Positions 55,507 to 64,000 of a DNA stretch of 64,000 nucleotides are shown here, piece after piece; position 1 is the first letter of the stretch; every line of letters starts with the position of its first letter. The stretch is from contig NZ_FNHI01000001.1 in assembly GCF_900103455.1 (NCBI RefSeq), positions 62,001 to 126,000 of the forward strand, read 5' to 3'. Under the pieces are notes generated by a model that saw only the letters and a list, made by a program, of their open reading frames with translations, was not told where the DNA came from and did not search any database. Made by a program: the position numbers and the translations under genes. The stretch is from Streptomyces wuyuanensis. Lineage in GTDB: Bacteria; Actinomycetota; Actinomycetes; Streptomycetales; Streptomycetaceae.

Positions 55507-56856
55507 ATGCCCATGGGTCACACGGCCACAGCCCAGGCCGGCTCCGGAGGCCTGACAGCGACCGAGCACCGCCTGGCCAACGGCCTGCGCGTGGTGCTCT
55601 CCGAGGACCACCTGACCCCGGTCGCCGCGGTGTGCCTCTGGTACGACGTCGGCTCCCGCCACGAGGTCGAGGGCCGCACCGGCCTGGCCCACCTGTTCGA
55701 GCACCTCATGTTCCAGGGCTCCGCGCAGGTGCCGGGCAACGGCCACTTCGAGCTGGTGCAGGGGGCCGGCGGCTCGCTCAACGGCACCACGAGCTTCGAG
55801 CGCACCAACTACTTCGAGACCATGCCCGCCCACCAGCTGGAGCTCGCGCTCTGGCTGGAGGCCGACCGCATGGGCTCCCTGCTGTCCGCCCTCGACGACG
55901 AGTCCATGGAGAACCAGCGGGACGTCGTCAAGAACGAGCGCCGCCAGCGCTACGACAACGTTCCCTACGGCACGGCCTTCGAGAAGCTGACCGCGCTCGC
56001 CTACCCCGAGGGCCACCCGTACCACCACACCCCGATCGGCTCGATGGCAGACCTGGACGCGGCGACGCTCGAGGACGCGCGGAACTTCTTCCGCACGTAC
56101 TACGCGCCGAACAACGCGGTGCTGTCGGTCGTCGGCGACATCGACCCGGAGCGGACGCTGGCCTGGATCGAGAAGTACTTCGGGTCCATCCCCATGCACG
56201 ACGGCAAGCAGCCGCCGCGCGACGGCACGCTCCCGGAGACCATCGGCGAGCAGCTGCGCGAGGTCGTGGAGGAGGACGTCCCGGCCCGCGCCCTGATGGC
56301 TGCGTACCGCCTCCCGCACGACGGCACGCGCGAGGCCGACGCCGCCGACCTCGCCCTGACCGTCCTCGGCGGCGGCGAGTCGTCCCGGCTGCACAACCGG
56401 CTGGTCCGCCGCGACCGCACGGCCGTCGCCGCCGGCTTCGGCCTGCTCCGCCTCGCCGGCGCCCCCTCCCTGGGCTGGCTGGACGTGAAGACGTCCGCGG
56501 GCGTCGAGGTCCCCGACATCGAGGCCGCGGTCGACGAGGAGCTCGCCCGCTTCGCCGCCGAGGGCCCCACGGCGGAGGAGATGGAGCGCGCCCAGGCCCA
56601 GCTCGAGCGCGAGTGGCTGGACCGCCTCGGCACCGTCGCCGGCCGTGCCGACGAGCTGTGCCGGTACGCCGTGCTCTTCGGCGACCCGCAGCTGGCGCTC
56701 ACCGCCGTCCGGCGGGTGCTCGACGTCACCGCGGAGGAGGTGCAGGCGGTAGCCAAGGCCCGGCTGCGCCCGGACAACAGGGCGGTGCTCGTGTACGAGC
56801 CCGTGGCGGCAGCCGAAGCCGAGGACAACGACGACGCAGAGGGGACGGACCAGTGA
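55507..56856 (+). CDS. M16-family zinc metallopeptidase, catalytic subunit
   Basis: The 449-residue protein is a pitrilysin/mitochondrial-processing-peptidase-type protease. It keeps the inverted zinc motif HLFEH (residues about 62-66) and the downstream Glu in ENQRDVVKNE, as well as YYAPNNAVLSVVGDID. There is no signal peptide, so it probably acts in the cytoplasm. ATG 55507 follows AAGGGA. Its TGA overlaps the GTG start of a second M16 protein without the zinc motif, so the two form an active/inactive pair. It is divergent from parC. Confidence 0.92.
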   Translation: MPMGHTATAQAGSGGLTATEHRLANGLRVVLSEDHLTPVAAVCLWYDVGSRHEVEGRTGLAHLFEHLMFQGSAQVPGNGHFELVQGAGGSLNGTTSFERTNYFETMPAHQLELALWLEADRMGSLLSALDDESMENQRDVVKNERRQRYDNVPYGTAFEKLTALAYPEGHPYHHTPIGSMADLDAATLEDARNFFRTYYAPNNAVLSVVGDIDPERTLAWIEKYFGSIPMHDGKQPPRDGTLPETIGEQLREVVEEDVPARALMAAYRLPHDGTREADAADLALTVLGGGESSRLHNRLVRRDRTAVAAGFGLLRLAGAPSLGWLDVKTSAGVEVPDIEAAVDEELARFAAEGPTAEEMERAQAQLEREWLDRLGTVAGRADELCRYAVLFGDPQLALTAVRRVLDVTAEEVQAVAKARLRPDNRAVLVYEPVAAAEAEDNDDAEGTDQ

Positions 56857-58256
56857 GCGACGCTGCCGTGACCATGGACCTCCACCCGCAGCCGCAGCCC
56901 GGCGAGGCCAGGCCCTGGGCCTTCCCCGCCCCCGAGCGGGGCACGCTCGGCAACGGGCTGACGGTGCTGCGCTGCCACCGTCCCGGCCAGCAGGTCGTGG
57001 CCGTGGAGATCTTCCTCGACGCCCCGCTCGACGCCGAGCCCGAGGGGCTGGACGGTGTCGCCACGATCATGGCCCGGGCGCTGCACGAGGGCACCGACAA
57101 GCACTCGGCGGAGGAGTTCGCGGCCGAGCTCGAGCGCTGCGGCGCCACGCTCGACTCGCACGCCGACCACCCCGGGGTCCGAATCTCCCTGGAGGTACCG
57201 GTCTCCCGGCTGCCGAAGGCCCTCGGCCTGCTCGCCGAGGCGCTGCGCGCACCGCTGTTCGCCGACAGCGAGGTCGAGCGGCTCGTGCGGAACCGGCTGG
57301 ACGAGATCCCGCACGAGACCGCGAACCCGGCCCGCCGGGCCGCCAAGGAGCTCTCCCGGCAGCTGTTCCCGGCGTCCTCCCGGATGTCCCGTCCGCGGCA
57401 GGGCACGGAGGAGACCGTCGAGGGCATCGACTCCGCCGCGGTCCGCGCCTTCTACGAGGCGCACGTCCGCCCCGCCACGGCCACGGCCGTGGTCGTCGGC
57501 GACCTCGAAGGGGTGGACCTGGACGCGGTGCTGGCCGACACGCTCGGCGCCTGGACGGGCGACTCGGCGGAGAGCCGCCCGATGCCGCCGATCACCGCGG
57601 ACGACACGGGCCGCGTCGTCATCGTCGACCGCCCCGGCGCCGTCCAGACCCAGTTGCTGATCGGCCGGATCGGCCCCGACCGCCACGACCGGGTCTGGCC
57701 CGCCCAGGTCCTGGGCACCTACTGCCTCGGCGGCACGCTCACCTCCCGCCTGGACCGGGTCCTGCGCGAGGAGAAGGGCTACACCTACGGCGTGCGGGCC
57801 TTCGGCCAGGTGCTGCGCTCCGACGCCCCGGCGTCCCCGGGCGGCGCCGCCGGCGCGTCGATGCTCGCCATCAGCGGCTCGGTGGACACCCCGCACACCG
57901 GCCCCGCGCTCGACGACCTCTTCAAGGTGCTGCGCACCCTGGCCGCGGAGGGACTGACCGACGCCGAGCGCGACGTCGCGGTGCAGAACCTGGTGGGCGT
58001 CGCCCCGCTGAAGTACGAGACGGCCGCGTCCGTGGCCGGCACGCTGGCCGACCAGGTCGAGCAGGGTCTCCCGGACGACTACCAGGCCCAGTTGTACGCG
58101 CGGCTGGCCGGAACGGGCACCGTGGAGGCGACCGCCGCGGTCGTCAGCGCCTTCCCGGTGGACCGGCTCGTCACGGTCCTCGTCGGGGACGCGTCCGAGA
58201 TCGAGGAGCCCGTCAGGGCGCTCGGAATCGGTGAAGTGACCGTTGTCACGGGCTGA
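56853..58256 (+). CDS. M16-family peptidase homologue, non-catalytic subunit
   Basis: The 467-residue protein has the M16 fold with the C-terminal R/Y pair region (LREEKGYTYGVRAFGQ) that helps bind substrate in the partner. At the place of the zinc motif it reads MARALHEGTDKHSAEEF, lacking HXXEH, so it is expected to be inactive and to complement the upstream subunit. GTG 56853 overlaps the upstream stop (GTGA), so translation is coupled. A hairpin terminator follows at 58284. Confidence 0.9.
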   Translation: MSDAAVTMDLHPQPQPGEARPWAFPAPERGTLGNGLTVLRCHRPGQQVVAVEIFLDAPLDAEPEGLDGVATIMARALHEGTDKHSAEEFAAELERCGATLDSHADHPGVRISLEVPVSRLPKALGLLAEALRAPLFADSEVERLVRNRLDEIPHETANPARRAAKELSRQLFPASSRMSRPRQGTEETVEGIDSAAVRAFYEAHVRPATATAVVVGDLEGVDLDAVLADTLGAWTGDSAESRPMPPITADDTGRVVIVDRPGAVQTQLLIGRIGPDRHDRVWPAQVLGTYCLGGTLTSRLDRVLREEKGYTYGVRAFGQVLRSDAPASPGGAAGASMLAISGSVDTPHTGPALDDLFKVLRTLAAEGLTDAERDVAVQNLVGVAPLKYETAASVAGTLADQVEQGLPDDYQAQLYARLAGTGTVEATAAVVSAFPVDRLVTVLVGDASEIEEPVRALGIGEVTVVTG

Positions 58257-58283
58257 TTGACCGCGCGCGCTCCGGCGCACGCG

Positions 58284-58320
58284 AAAGGGCTCCGTCGGCT
58301 TCGCGCCGGCGGGGCCCTTT
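58284..58320 (+). terminator. Terminator after the M16 operon
   Basis: AAAGGGCTCCGTCGGC pairs with GCCGGCGGGGCCCTTT (two G-T type pairs) over a 5-base loop, followed by CTCCT, 28 bases after the operon's last stop codon. Confidence 0.75.
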
Positions 58321-58474
58321 CTCCTACCCGGAACACCCTCCCTCTATGTCCGTTTTGATGAGGAGAGGAGGTGTCTGCCCTGTGGCGTGCACTACAAATA
58401 TCCGTGTCTGTTTGGTGATTGGGCGAAGATCGGCTTAGCGTCTTCTGCGCTGTCCGCCAGTTGCACGCGCCGCA

Positions 58475-58642
58475 CCCGCGGCATCGGACAGCCATCGCCG
58501 AGTCCCCGTCCGGCGCGAGCCTGGGGAGCCGGGGACCCACATGTCCCCTGGGGTGAATCGGACGCCTTCGCCTCCGCGCGGAGGGGCCCGTAGGAGACCT
58601 TCCTGCTCCGAACCCGTCAGCTAACCCGGTAGGCGAGAAGGA
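58475..58642 (+). ncRNA. ydaO/yuaA cyclic di-AMP riboswitch upstream of the M23 peptidase gene
   Basis: The leader has the conserved blocks of the ydaO-type c-di-AMP riboswitch: GAGCCGGGGACCCAC, GGGGTGAATC, GGAGGGGCCCGTAGGAGACC and CCCGTCAGCTAACCCGGTAGGC, in that order. It ends about 20 bases before the start codon, next to the GAAGGAAGG ribosome-binding site. In Streptomyces this riboswitch controls cell-wall hydrolase genes such as rpfA; binding of c-di-AMP lowers expression. The boundaries are approximate. Confidence 0.88.
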
Positions 58643-58662
58643 AGGAAAGGATCAGCCACTTC

Positions 58663-59436
58663 ATGGCGTTCACCCGTGCCACCGGGAAGCATCGTGGTCC
58701 GAGCCGCCTGTCGCGCAAGAGCGCGGGCGTCGCCTCCGTCGCGGCCATCGCCACCACCGGCGTCATCGGCACCCTCGCCTCCCCGGCCTTCGCAGCCGAA
58801 GCCGAGGTGTCCGCCCCCGTCGAGGACACCGGACTGACCCAGGCCGTCGCCGTCGACTCGCTCGCCCAGCAGATCGACGCCCAGGCCGAGGCCCAACAGC
58901 AGGAGGCCGCCCTGGTCGCGGCCCAGGAGAAGGCCGAGGCCGAGGCCAAGCACAAGGCCGAGCTCCGGGTGAAGGCCGCCCGTGACGCCGCGGAGCGCGC
59001 CGCCCGCGAGGCCGAGCGCAAGCGTCTGATGACCTACACGCTCCCGGTCGCCGGCTCCTACGTGAGCACCGACTACCACGCCGGTGGCGCCCAGTGGTCC
59101 TCCGGCAGCCACACCGGCGTCGACTTCCACGCCGCCTCCGGCACCGAGGTCGTCGCCGTCGGGATGGGCACCGTCGTGGAGGCCGGCTGGGGCGGCGCCT
59201 ACGGCAACAACGTCGTCCTGCGCATGCACGACGGCACGTACACGCAGTACGGCCACCTGTCCTCGATCAGCGTCTCGGTCGGCCAGCAGGTCACCCCGGG
59301 GCAGCAGATCGGCCTCTCCGGGTCGACCGGCAACTCGTCCGGCCCCCACCTCCACTTCGAGGCCCGCACCGGCGAGGACTACGGCTCGGACATCGACCCG
59401 GTCTCGTACCTCCGCTCGCACGGCGTCCGCGTCTGA
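58663..59436 (+). CDS. Secreted M23-family peptidoglycan peptidase
   Basis: The 257-residue protein has a signal peptide (cleavage near AFA-AE, about residue 44), an Ala/Glu/Lys-rich coiled-coil-like segment (about 70-120), and a C-terminal M23 (LytM) domain. The zinc-ligand motifs are HTGVDF and HLHFEA, and YGNNVVLRMHDGTYTQYGHLSS is typical. Such enzymes cut peptidoglycan peptide bridges and act in wall remodelling, germination or sporulation. ATG 58663 follows GAAGGAAGGAAAGG. Its expression is under the c-di-AMP riboswitch directly upstream. Confidence 0.93.
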   Translation: MAFTRATGKHRGPSRLSRKSAGVASVAAIATTGVIGTLASPAFAAEAEVSAPVEDTGLTQAVAVDSLAQQIDAQAEAQQQEAALVAAQEKAEAEAKHKAELRVKAARDAAERAAREAERKRLMTYTLPVAGSYVSTDYHAGGAQWSSGSHTGVDFHAASGTEVVAVGMGTVVEAGWGGAYGNNVVLRMHDGTYTQYGHLSSISVSVGQQVTPGQQIGLSGSTGNSSGPHLHFEARTGEDYGSDIDPVSYLRSHGVRV

Positions 59437-59617
59437 CGCACGCGCCCGTTCCCACCGAGGCCCCGGCTCCTCTTCGAGCCGGGGCTTTCGGCGTATTCCG
59501 GCCAAAAGATATCCATGGATTACCATGGACCTTCGGAAATTCCGGCCGCCTGCCATAGAGTCACCGAAACAGACGTCGCTCGACGGGGTTTCGCGGCGAT
59601 TAAAGCGGAGGTTCGGT

Positions 59618-60295
59618 ATGCGCATTCCCGCGCGCTCGGTGTGCACGGCGATCCGCGACGACATCGTCTCCGGTGTGTTCGAGCGCGGCAGCCGGCTCAC
59701 CGAGGAGCAGCTGGCGCGCCGCTACGGCGTCTCACGCGTCCCGGTCCGCGAGGCGCTGCGCACCCTGGAGTCCGAGGGCTTCGTCGTCACCCGCCGCCAT
59801 GCCGGCGCCTGCGTGGCCGAGCCCACCGAGCAGGAGGCCGCGGACCTGCTGGAGATCCGGCTGCTGCTGGAGCCGCTCGGCGCCGCCCGGGCCGCCCAGC
59901 GCCGCACCGAGGCGCATCTCAAGGTCCTGCGCGGGCTGGTCAGGCTCGGTCAGGACCGTGCGCGGCGCGGCCAGGGCGAGGACCTGCGCTCGCTCGGTGC
60001 CTGGTTCCACGAGACGCTGGCGCAGGCGTGCGGAAGCCCCGGGCTCACCTCGCTGCTCACCCAGCTCCGGCACAAGATCGCGTGGATGTACGCGGTCGAG
60101 CAGCCCACCCGTCCGGTCGAGGCGTGGGCGGAGCACGGCGCGATCGTGGACGCGGTCGCCCGCGGGGACGCCGAGCGGGCCCGCGCGCTCACCGCGCTGC
60201 ACGCCGAGCGGACGACGGGCGCCCACCGGCTGCGGATTCCCGCGGGTGTGAGGCCTTCGCAACATCCCGTAAACACGGTGGGCGACCGTATTTAA
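59618..60295 (+). CDS. GntR-family transcriptional regulator (FadR/FCD type)
   Basis: The 225-residue protein has a GntR winged helix (RSVCTAIRDDIVSGVFERGSRLTEEQLARRYGVSRVPVREALRTLESEGFV, about 5-55) and a helical FCD ligand-binding domain (LLEIRLLLEPLGAARAA, WAEHGAIVDAVARGDAERARAL). ATG 59618 follows GCGGAGG. The preceding 180 bases are relatively AT-rich and contain ATCCATGGAT-type dyads (59510-59528) that may be regulatory. It lies convergent with ptsH; a metabolic role is likely but the ligand is unknown. Confidence 0.88.
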   Translation: MRIPARSVCTAIRDDIVSGVFERGSRLTEEQLARRYGVSRVPVREALRTLESEGFVVTRRHAGACVAEPTEQEAADLLEIRLLLEPLGAARAAQRRTEAHLKVLRGLVRLGQDRARRGQGEDLRSLGAWFHETLAQACGSPGLTSLLTQLRHKIAWMYAVEQPTRPVEAWAEHGAIVDAVARGDAERARALTALHAERTTGAHRLRIPAGVRPSQHPVNTVGDRI

Positions 60296-60385
60296 CAGTC
60301 GCGCCGTATACAAAGAAAGGGATTGAATCCCGGGGCTCTTTCATGCTGCCCGAAACGCATTCCGGCAGGGTGCGAAAAATGAGCG

Positions 60386-60418
60386 GGCCGCGGTCCCGGA
60401 ATTTCCGGTACCACGGCC
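60386..60418. terminator. Imperfect hairpin between the GntR and ptsH genes
   Basis: GGCCGCGGTCCCGGAA pairs with TTCCGGTACCACGGCC at 14 of 16 positions between the convergent genes. Confidence 0.5.
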
Positions 60419-60438
60419 GGCCCCTGAATTCATCGCGT

Positions 60439-60720
60439 TCAGACGGTCTCGGGAAGCTCCTCGAGCCCCTCGGCGACCAGCTTCGCCAGACGCTCCAGGG
60501 CGGCCTCCGCGCCCTCCGCGTCCGAGGCGAGCACGATCTCCTCGCCGCCCTGCGCGCCGAGGCCGAGCACCGCGAGCATCGAGGCGGCGTTGACCGGGGT
60601 GCCACCGGCCTTGGCGATCGTCACCGGAACCCCGGAGGCCGTGGCGGCACGAACGAAGATGGACGCGGGGCGGGCGTGCAGGCCCTCGGCCCAGCCGACA
60701 TTGACGCGGCGCTCAGCCAT
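60439..60720 (-). CDS. ptsH: HPr phosphocarrier protein of the PTS
   Basis: HPr carries phosphate from enzyme I to sugar-specific EII components. The 93-residue protein has the phosphorylated His15 in GLHARPASIFV and the regulatory serine region NAASMLAVLGLGA (Ser47), and ends in the usual helical LERLAKLVAEGLEEL. ATG 60720 opens the frame and a GGCACCACC stretch precedes it. It stands alone, facing the GntR regulator and divergent from the GNAT fusion gene. Confidence 0.95.
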   Translation of the reverse strand: MAERRVNVGWAEGLHARPASIFVRAATASGVPVTIAKAGGTPVNAASMLAVLGLGAQGGEEIVLASDAEGAEAALERLAKLVAEGLEELPETV

Positions 60721-60895
60721 GGTGGTGCCCTTCGAGTCTCAGCGGTAAGTGTTGGCGGGTTGTCTAGACCAGTCTCTCACGGGGTGCGGAGTGCCCGGCC
60801 ACCGGCCTCGGCCCGCGCGGAGCCGGGAACGGCCCTCCCAGCCTGCCCCCGCACTTCGGGGACCGCGACCCGTGCCGGGGCCTTACGCTGGCCCC

Positions 60896-63800
60896 ATGCA
60901 GACCCCGTCGGACCACGCGTACCCCGACCACTGGGAAGCCGACGTGGTGCTGCGTGACGGTGGCACCGCGCACATCAGGCCCATCACCACCGAGGACGCC
61001 GAGCGGCTCGTCAGCTTCTACGAGCAGGTCTCGGACGAGTCCAAGTACTACCGCTTCTTCGCACCCTACCCACGCCTGTCCGCCAAGGACGTGCACCGGT
61101 TCACGCACCACGACTACGTGGACCGGGTGGGTCTCGCGGTCACCGTCGGCGGCGAGTTCATCGCGACCGTCCGCTACGACCGCATCAACGCGGACGGCAT
61201 GCCGGCCTCCGCCCCCGCCGACGAGGCCGAGGTGGCCTTCCTGGTGCAGGACGCGCATCAGGGCCGGGGGGTCGCGTCCACGCTGCTCGAACACATCGCG
61301 GCGGTCGCGCGCGAGCGCGGGATCAGGCGGTTCGCGGCCGAGGTGCTGCCCGCGAACAACAAAATGATCAAGGTGTTCACGGACGCCGGCTACACCCAGC
61401 GGCGCAGCTTCGAGGAAGGCTCCGTCCACCTCACCCTCGACCTCGAGCCGACCGCCCGCTCGCTGGCGGTCCAGCGCGCCCGCGAACAGCGCGCCGAGGC
61501 CCGTTCCGTCCAGCGGCTCCTCGCGCCACGCTCGGTGGCGGTGATCGGCGCGGGCCGCGCACCCGGCGGGGTGGGTCGGGCGGTGCTGCGCAATCTGCTC
61601 GACGCCGGGTACACCGGGCGGACGTACGCCGTGAACCGCTCCCTCGTCCTCGACATGCACGAGATCGACGGGGTGCCCGCCCACCGCTCGGTGGGCGAGA
61701 TCGTCGCGGAGACCGGCGAGCCGGTCGACCTCGCCGTCGTCGCCGTCCCCGCCGAACGCGTCCCCGAAGTCGTCGCGGACTGCGGCGAGCACGGGGTGCA
61801 GGGACTCGTCGTGCTCGCCGCGGGTTACGCGGAGAGCGGCCCTGAAGGCCTGGAACGGCAGCGCGAACTGGTGCGACAGGCGCGTTCGTACGGGATGCGG
61901 ATCATCGGGCCCAACGCGTTCGGGATCATCAACACCGCGAACGGGGTCCGGCTCAACGCCTCGCTCGCACCGGAGTCGCCCGCGCGCGGCAGGACCGGGC
62001 TGTTCACCCAGTCCGGCGCCATCGGCATAGCACTGCTCAGCGGACTGCACCGGCGGGGCACGGGTCTGTCGTCGTTCATCTCCGCGGGCAACCGGGCCGA
62101 CCTGTCCGGCAACGACTTCCTCCAGTACTGGTACGAGGACCCGGACACCGACGTCGTCCTGCTCTACCTCGAATCGATCGGCAACCCGCGGAAGTTCACC
62201 CGGCTCGCACGGCGCACGGCAGCGGTGAAACCGGTGGTCGTGGTGAAGGGCGCCCGGCACAGCGGCAGTGCGCCGCCGGGACACGCCGTACCGACGACCC
62301 GGGTGCCGTACGCGACGGTCTCGGAGGTGCTGAGGCAGGCCGGCGTGATCCGAGTCGACACCGTCACCGAACTCGTCGACGCCGGGGCCCTGCTGGCGAG
62401 CCAGCCGCTGCCCGCCGGGCCGCGGGTGGCGATCCTGGGCAACTCCGAGTCCCTGGGCCTGCTGACCTACGACGCCTGCCTGACGGAGGGCCTGCGGCCG
62501 CTGCGGCCGCGCGACCTGACGACGGCAGCGACGCCGGACGACTTCTGCGACGCGCTGGCCGCGGCACTGCGGGACGACGCGTGCGACGCGGTCGTCGTCA
62601 ACGCGATCCCCTGGGTAGGGGAGAACGGCGCAACCGAGTCCGGCGACGGCGAGGTCCTCGCGGCGGCCCTCCGCGCCGCGACGGCCTCCGCACCGGCGAA
62701 GCCCGTCCTCGTCGTGCACGTCGAACTCGGCGGACTCGCGGACGCCCTCGCGGCGGCCAGCAGCTCCGCCCCGGCCTCCCCGCACCGGGGCCCGGGCGCT
62801 GCGGCGGACTCCGGGCCGGGCGCGGACCCGGGAGCGACGGCTGCGAACGCTCCGCCGGTCCTCGCCCCGGGCACCGATCAGGGGCTGCGGCCCGGGAACC
62901 GGGCGGACGGCTCCGGGCCCGGACAGGGGCCGGCGCCGGTCCTCGGCACCCCCGCGGCCCGCGGCCCGGACACCGCGGCGGGCCCGGGGACGGGCGCCCC
63001 GCCAGAGCCGGGGACCGGGATCCGTGCCGGCGGCTCCTCGGCGGCTGCCCGGGGACCCGCTCAGGGTCCGGGCGACGCGCAGGCCGACGGCCCCGGGGGC
63101 CCGGGCGCGGCCGCCACCGCGACGCCGCCGGCGCCCGGAGCGGGTGCCCGCGCGGACGTCCCCGACGCCACCGCCCCCGCCGGACGGCCCGGCGAGGGAC
63201 CCCCGGCCGCCCGCGGGGAAGCCGCCCGCATCCCCGCGTACCCCGCCGCCGAACGCGCCGTGCGGGCCCTGGCCGAGGCCGTGAGGTACGCGCAGTGGCG
63301 CCGGGACGCGGCGGAGCCGGGGAAGGTGCCGGAGTACGACGACATCGACGAAGGGGGTGCCGCCGAGCTCATCCAGGGTCTGCTCGACGCGGCCCCCGGT
63401 GAGCGCGGAGTCACGCTGCCCGAGAACGACGCGCGGCGGCTGCTGGAGCGCTACGGCATCACCGTCCTCCCCACCCTCGCCGCCCCCGACGCGGACACCG
63501 CGGCCGAGGCGGCCGCCCGGCTCGGCTACCCCGTCGCCCTCAAGACCACCGCCCCCCATCTGCGCCACCGCCCCGACCTCGGCGGCGTACGCCTCGACCT
63601 CGCCGACGAACGGCAGGTGCGCCAGGCCTACGCCGAGTTGACGGAGAGCCTCGGCAAGTCCGAGGAGCTCCAGCCCGTGGTGCAGTCGATGGTCCCGCGA
63701 GGAGTGGACACCGTCGTGCGCGCCGCGATCGACCCGGCCGTGGGCGCCGTGCTGTCCTTCGGGCTGGCGGGCCCCGCCACGGAACTGCTCGGCGACACGG

Positions 63801-64000
63801 CCCACCGCCTCGTCCCCGCCACCGACCGCGACGCCGCCCAGCTGATCCGGTCCATCCGGACCGCCCCGCTCCTCTTCGGCTGGCGGGGATCCGCGCCCGT
63901 CGACACCGCCGCGCTGGAGGAACTGCTGCTCCGCGTCTCCCGGCTGGTCGACGACCACCCGGAGGTCGTCGGCGTCGGCCTCGAACCGGTCGTGGTCGCC
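60896..64000 (+). CDS. GNAT acetyltransferase fused to an NDP-forming acyl-CoA synthetase-like chain (3' end outside window)
   Basis: The frame is open from ATG 60896 to the window end (1035 codons). The N terminus is a GNAT domain (about 15-175; acetyl-CoA loop VQDAHQGRGVASTLL near 121-131). It is followed by a CoA-binding domain (SVAVIGAGRAPGGVGRAVLRNLLDAGYTGRTYAVN), succinyl-CoA-ligase-like domains (GLFTQSGAIGIALLSGLHRRGTGLSSFISAGN), a Pro/Gly/Ala-rich insert (about 620-780), and an ATP-grasp domain (about 830 onward). The order GNAT-ligase is the actinobacterial form of Pat-type protein lysine acetyltransferases. The phosphohistidine region is degenerate (KGARHSGSAPPGHAVP rather than SHTG), so the ligase part may be sensory. 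TACGCT at 60884-60889, six bases before ATG, suggests a leaderless message. Confidence 0.88.
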   Translation, partial: MQTPSDHAYPDHWEADVVLRDGGTAHIRPITTEDAERLVSFYEQVSDESKYYRFFAPYPRLSAKDVHRFTHHDYVDRVGLAVTVGGEFIATVRYDRINADGMPASAPADEAEVAFLVQDAHQGRGVASTLLEHIAAVARERGIRRFAAEVLPANNKMIKVFTDAGYTQRRSFEEGSVHLTLDLEPTARSLAVQRAREQRAEARSVQRLLAPRSVAVIGAGRAPGGVGRAVLRNLLDAGYTGRTYAVNRSLVLDMHEIDGVPAHRSVGEIVAETGEPVDLAVVAVPAERVPEVVADCGEHGVQGLVVLAAGYAESGPEGLERQRELVRQARSYGMRIIGPNAFGIINTANGVRLNASLAPESPARGRTGLFTQSGAIGIALLSGLHRRGTGLSSFISAGNRADLSGNDFLQYWYEDPDTDVVLLYLESIGNPRKFTRLARRTAAVKPVVVVKGARHSGSAPPGHAVPTTRVPYATVSEVLRQAGVIRVDTVTELVDAGALLASQPLPAGPRVAILGNSESLGLLTYDACLTEGLRPLRPRDLTTAATPDDFCDALAAALRDDACDAVVVNAIPWVGENGATESGDGEVLAAALRAATASAPAKPVLVVHVELGGLADALAAASSSAPASPHRGPGAAADSGPGADPGATAANAPPVLAPGTDQGLRPGNRADGSGPGQGPAPVLGTPAARGPDTAAGPGTGAPPEPGTGIRAGGSSAAARGPAQGPGDAQADGPGGPGAAATATPPAPGAGARADVPDATAPAGRPGEGPPAARGEAARIPAYPAAERAVRALAEAVRYAQWRRDAAEPGKVPEYDDIDEGGAAELIQGLLDAAPGERGVTLPENDARRLLERYGITVLPTLAAPDADTAAEAAARLGYPVALKTTAPHLRHRPDLGGVRLDLADERQVRQAYAELTESLGKSEELQPVVQSMVPRGVDTVVRAAIDPAVGAVLSFGLAGPATELLGDTAHRLVPATDRDAAQLIRSIRTAPLLFGWRGSAPVDTAALEELLLRVSRLVDDHPEVVGVGLEPVVVA

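Noticed and set aside
52873..56394. N-terminal extension of parC to 56394
   Set aside because: It runs through the divergent M16 gene and its promoter; homology starts at ATG 55320.

Overview
This window is high-GC actinobacterial chromosome, almost certainly Streptomyces. The GC-rich codon use, the lexA-nrdR-nrdJ order, the adjacency of whiH and hrdB, and the parE...parC arrangement all match, from memory, the conserved core segment of S. coelicolor around SCO5801-SCO5842. I saw no tRNA, rRNA, insertion sequence, prophage or CRISPR array. Both ends cut genes: a siderophore synthetase at the left and a GNAT/acyl-CoA synthetase-like fusion at the right.

Left part (1-17.9 kb): the end of an IucA/IucC siderophore synthetase, a DinG-type helicase, then lexA (reverse) facing nrdR-nrdJ. 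Here the SOS repressor and the NrdR/B12-dependent ribonucleotide reductase unit share one control region with an SOS box and tandem NrdR boxes. Next come a TerD-like protein, a YdbC-like protein, a histidine phosphatase, an ADP-ribosylglycohydrolase, a DUF4173-type membrane protein, a divergent MFS exporter/TetR pair with two perfect operators, RNase HII, and a small protein resembling an orphan helicase 2A domain.

Accessory pocket (18.2-24.9 kb): a conserved unknown, a split copy of the RecQ C-terminal region on the minus strand, an orphan ESX (type VII)-like set (two WXG-type proteins, one of them broken, and two unknowns), then a full-length RecQ helicase fused to a phosphoribosyltransferase-like domain. 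The pocket is bracketed by inverted RecQ C-terminal copies.

Middle (24.9-38 kb): a DUF4192 protein whose promoter region carries a perfect 24-bp palindrome of two DnaA boxes, a non-coding stretch with hexanucleotide repeats, a NrtR-like Nudix regulator that is probably leaderless, an ABC ATPase-permease fusion, the sporulation regulator whiH, the principal sigma factor hrdB, a secreted trypsin-like protease, a DUF7455 zinc protein and topoisomerase IV parE.

Right part (38-64 kb): a DUF485/SSS carboxylate symporter with a CitA/CitB-type two-component system; a LacI-regulated sugar ABC operon with a GH13 alpha-glucosidase; two divergent citrate synthase-like genes, one with an N-terminal HTH, sharing a palindromic control region; a CobW GTPase; parC; a pair of M16 peptidases; an M23 peptidase behind a c-di-AMP (ydaO) riboswitch; a GntR regulator; HPr (ptsH); and the GNAT fusion. 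Convergent genes are generally separated by strong bidirectional hairpin terminators.
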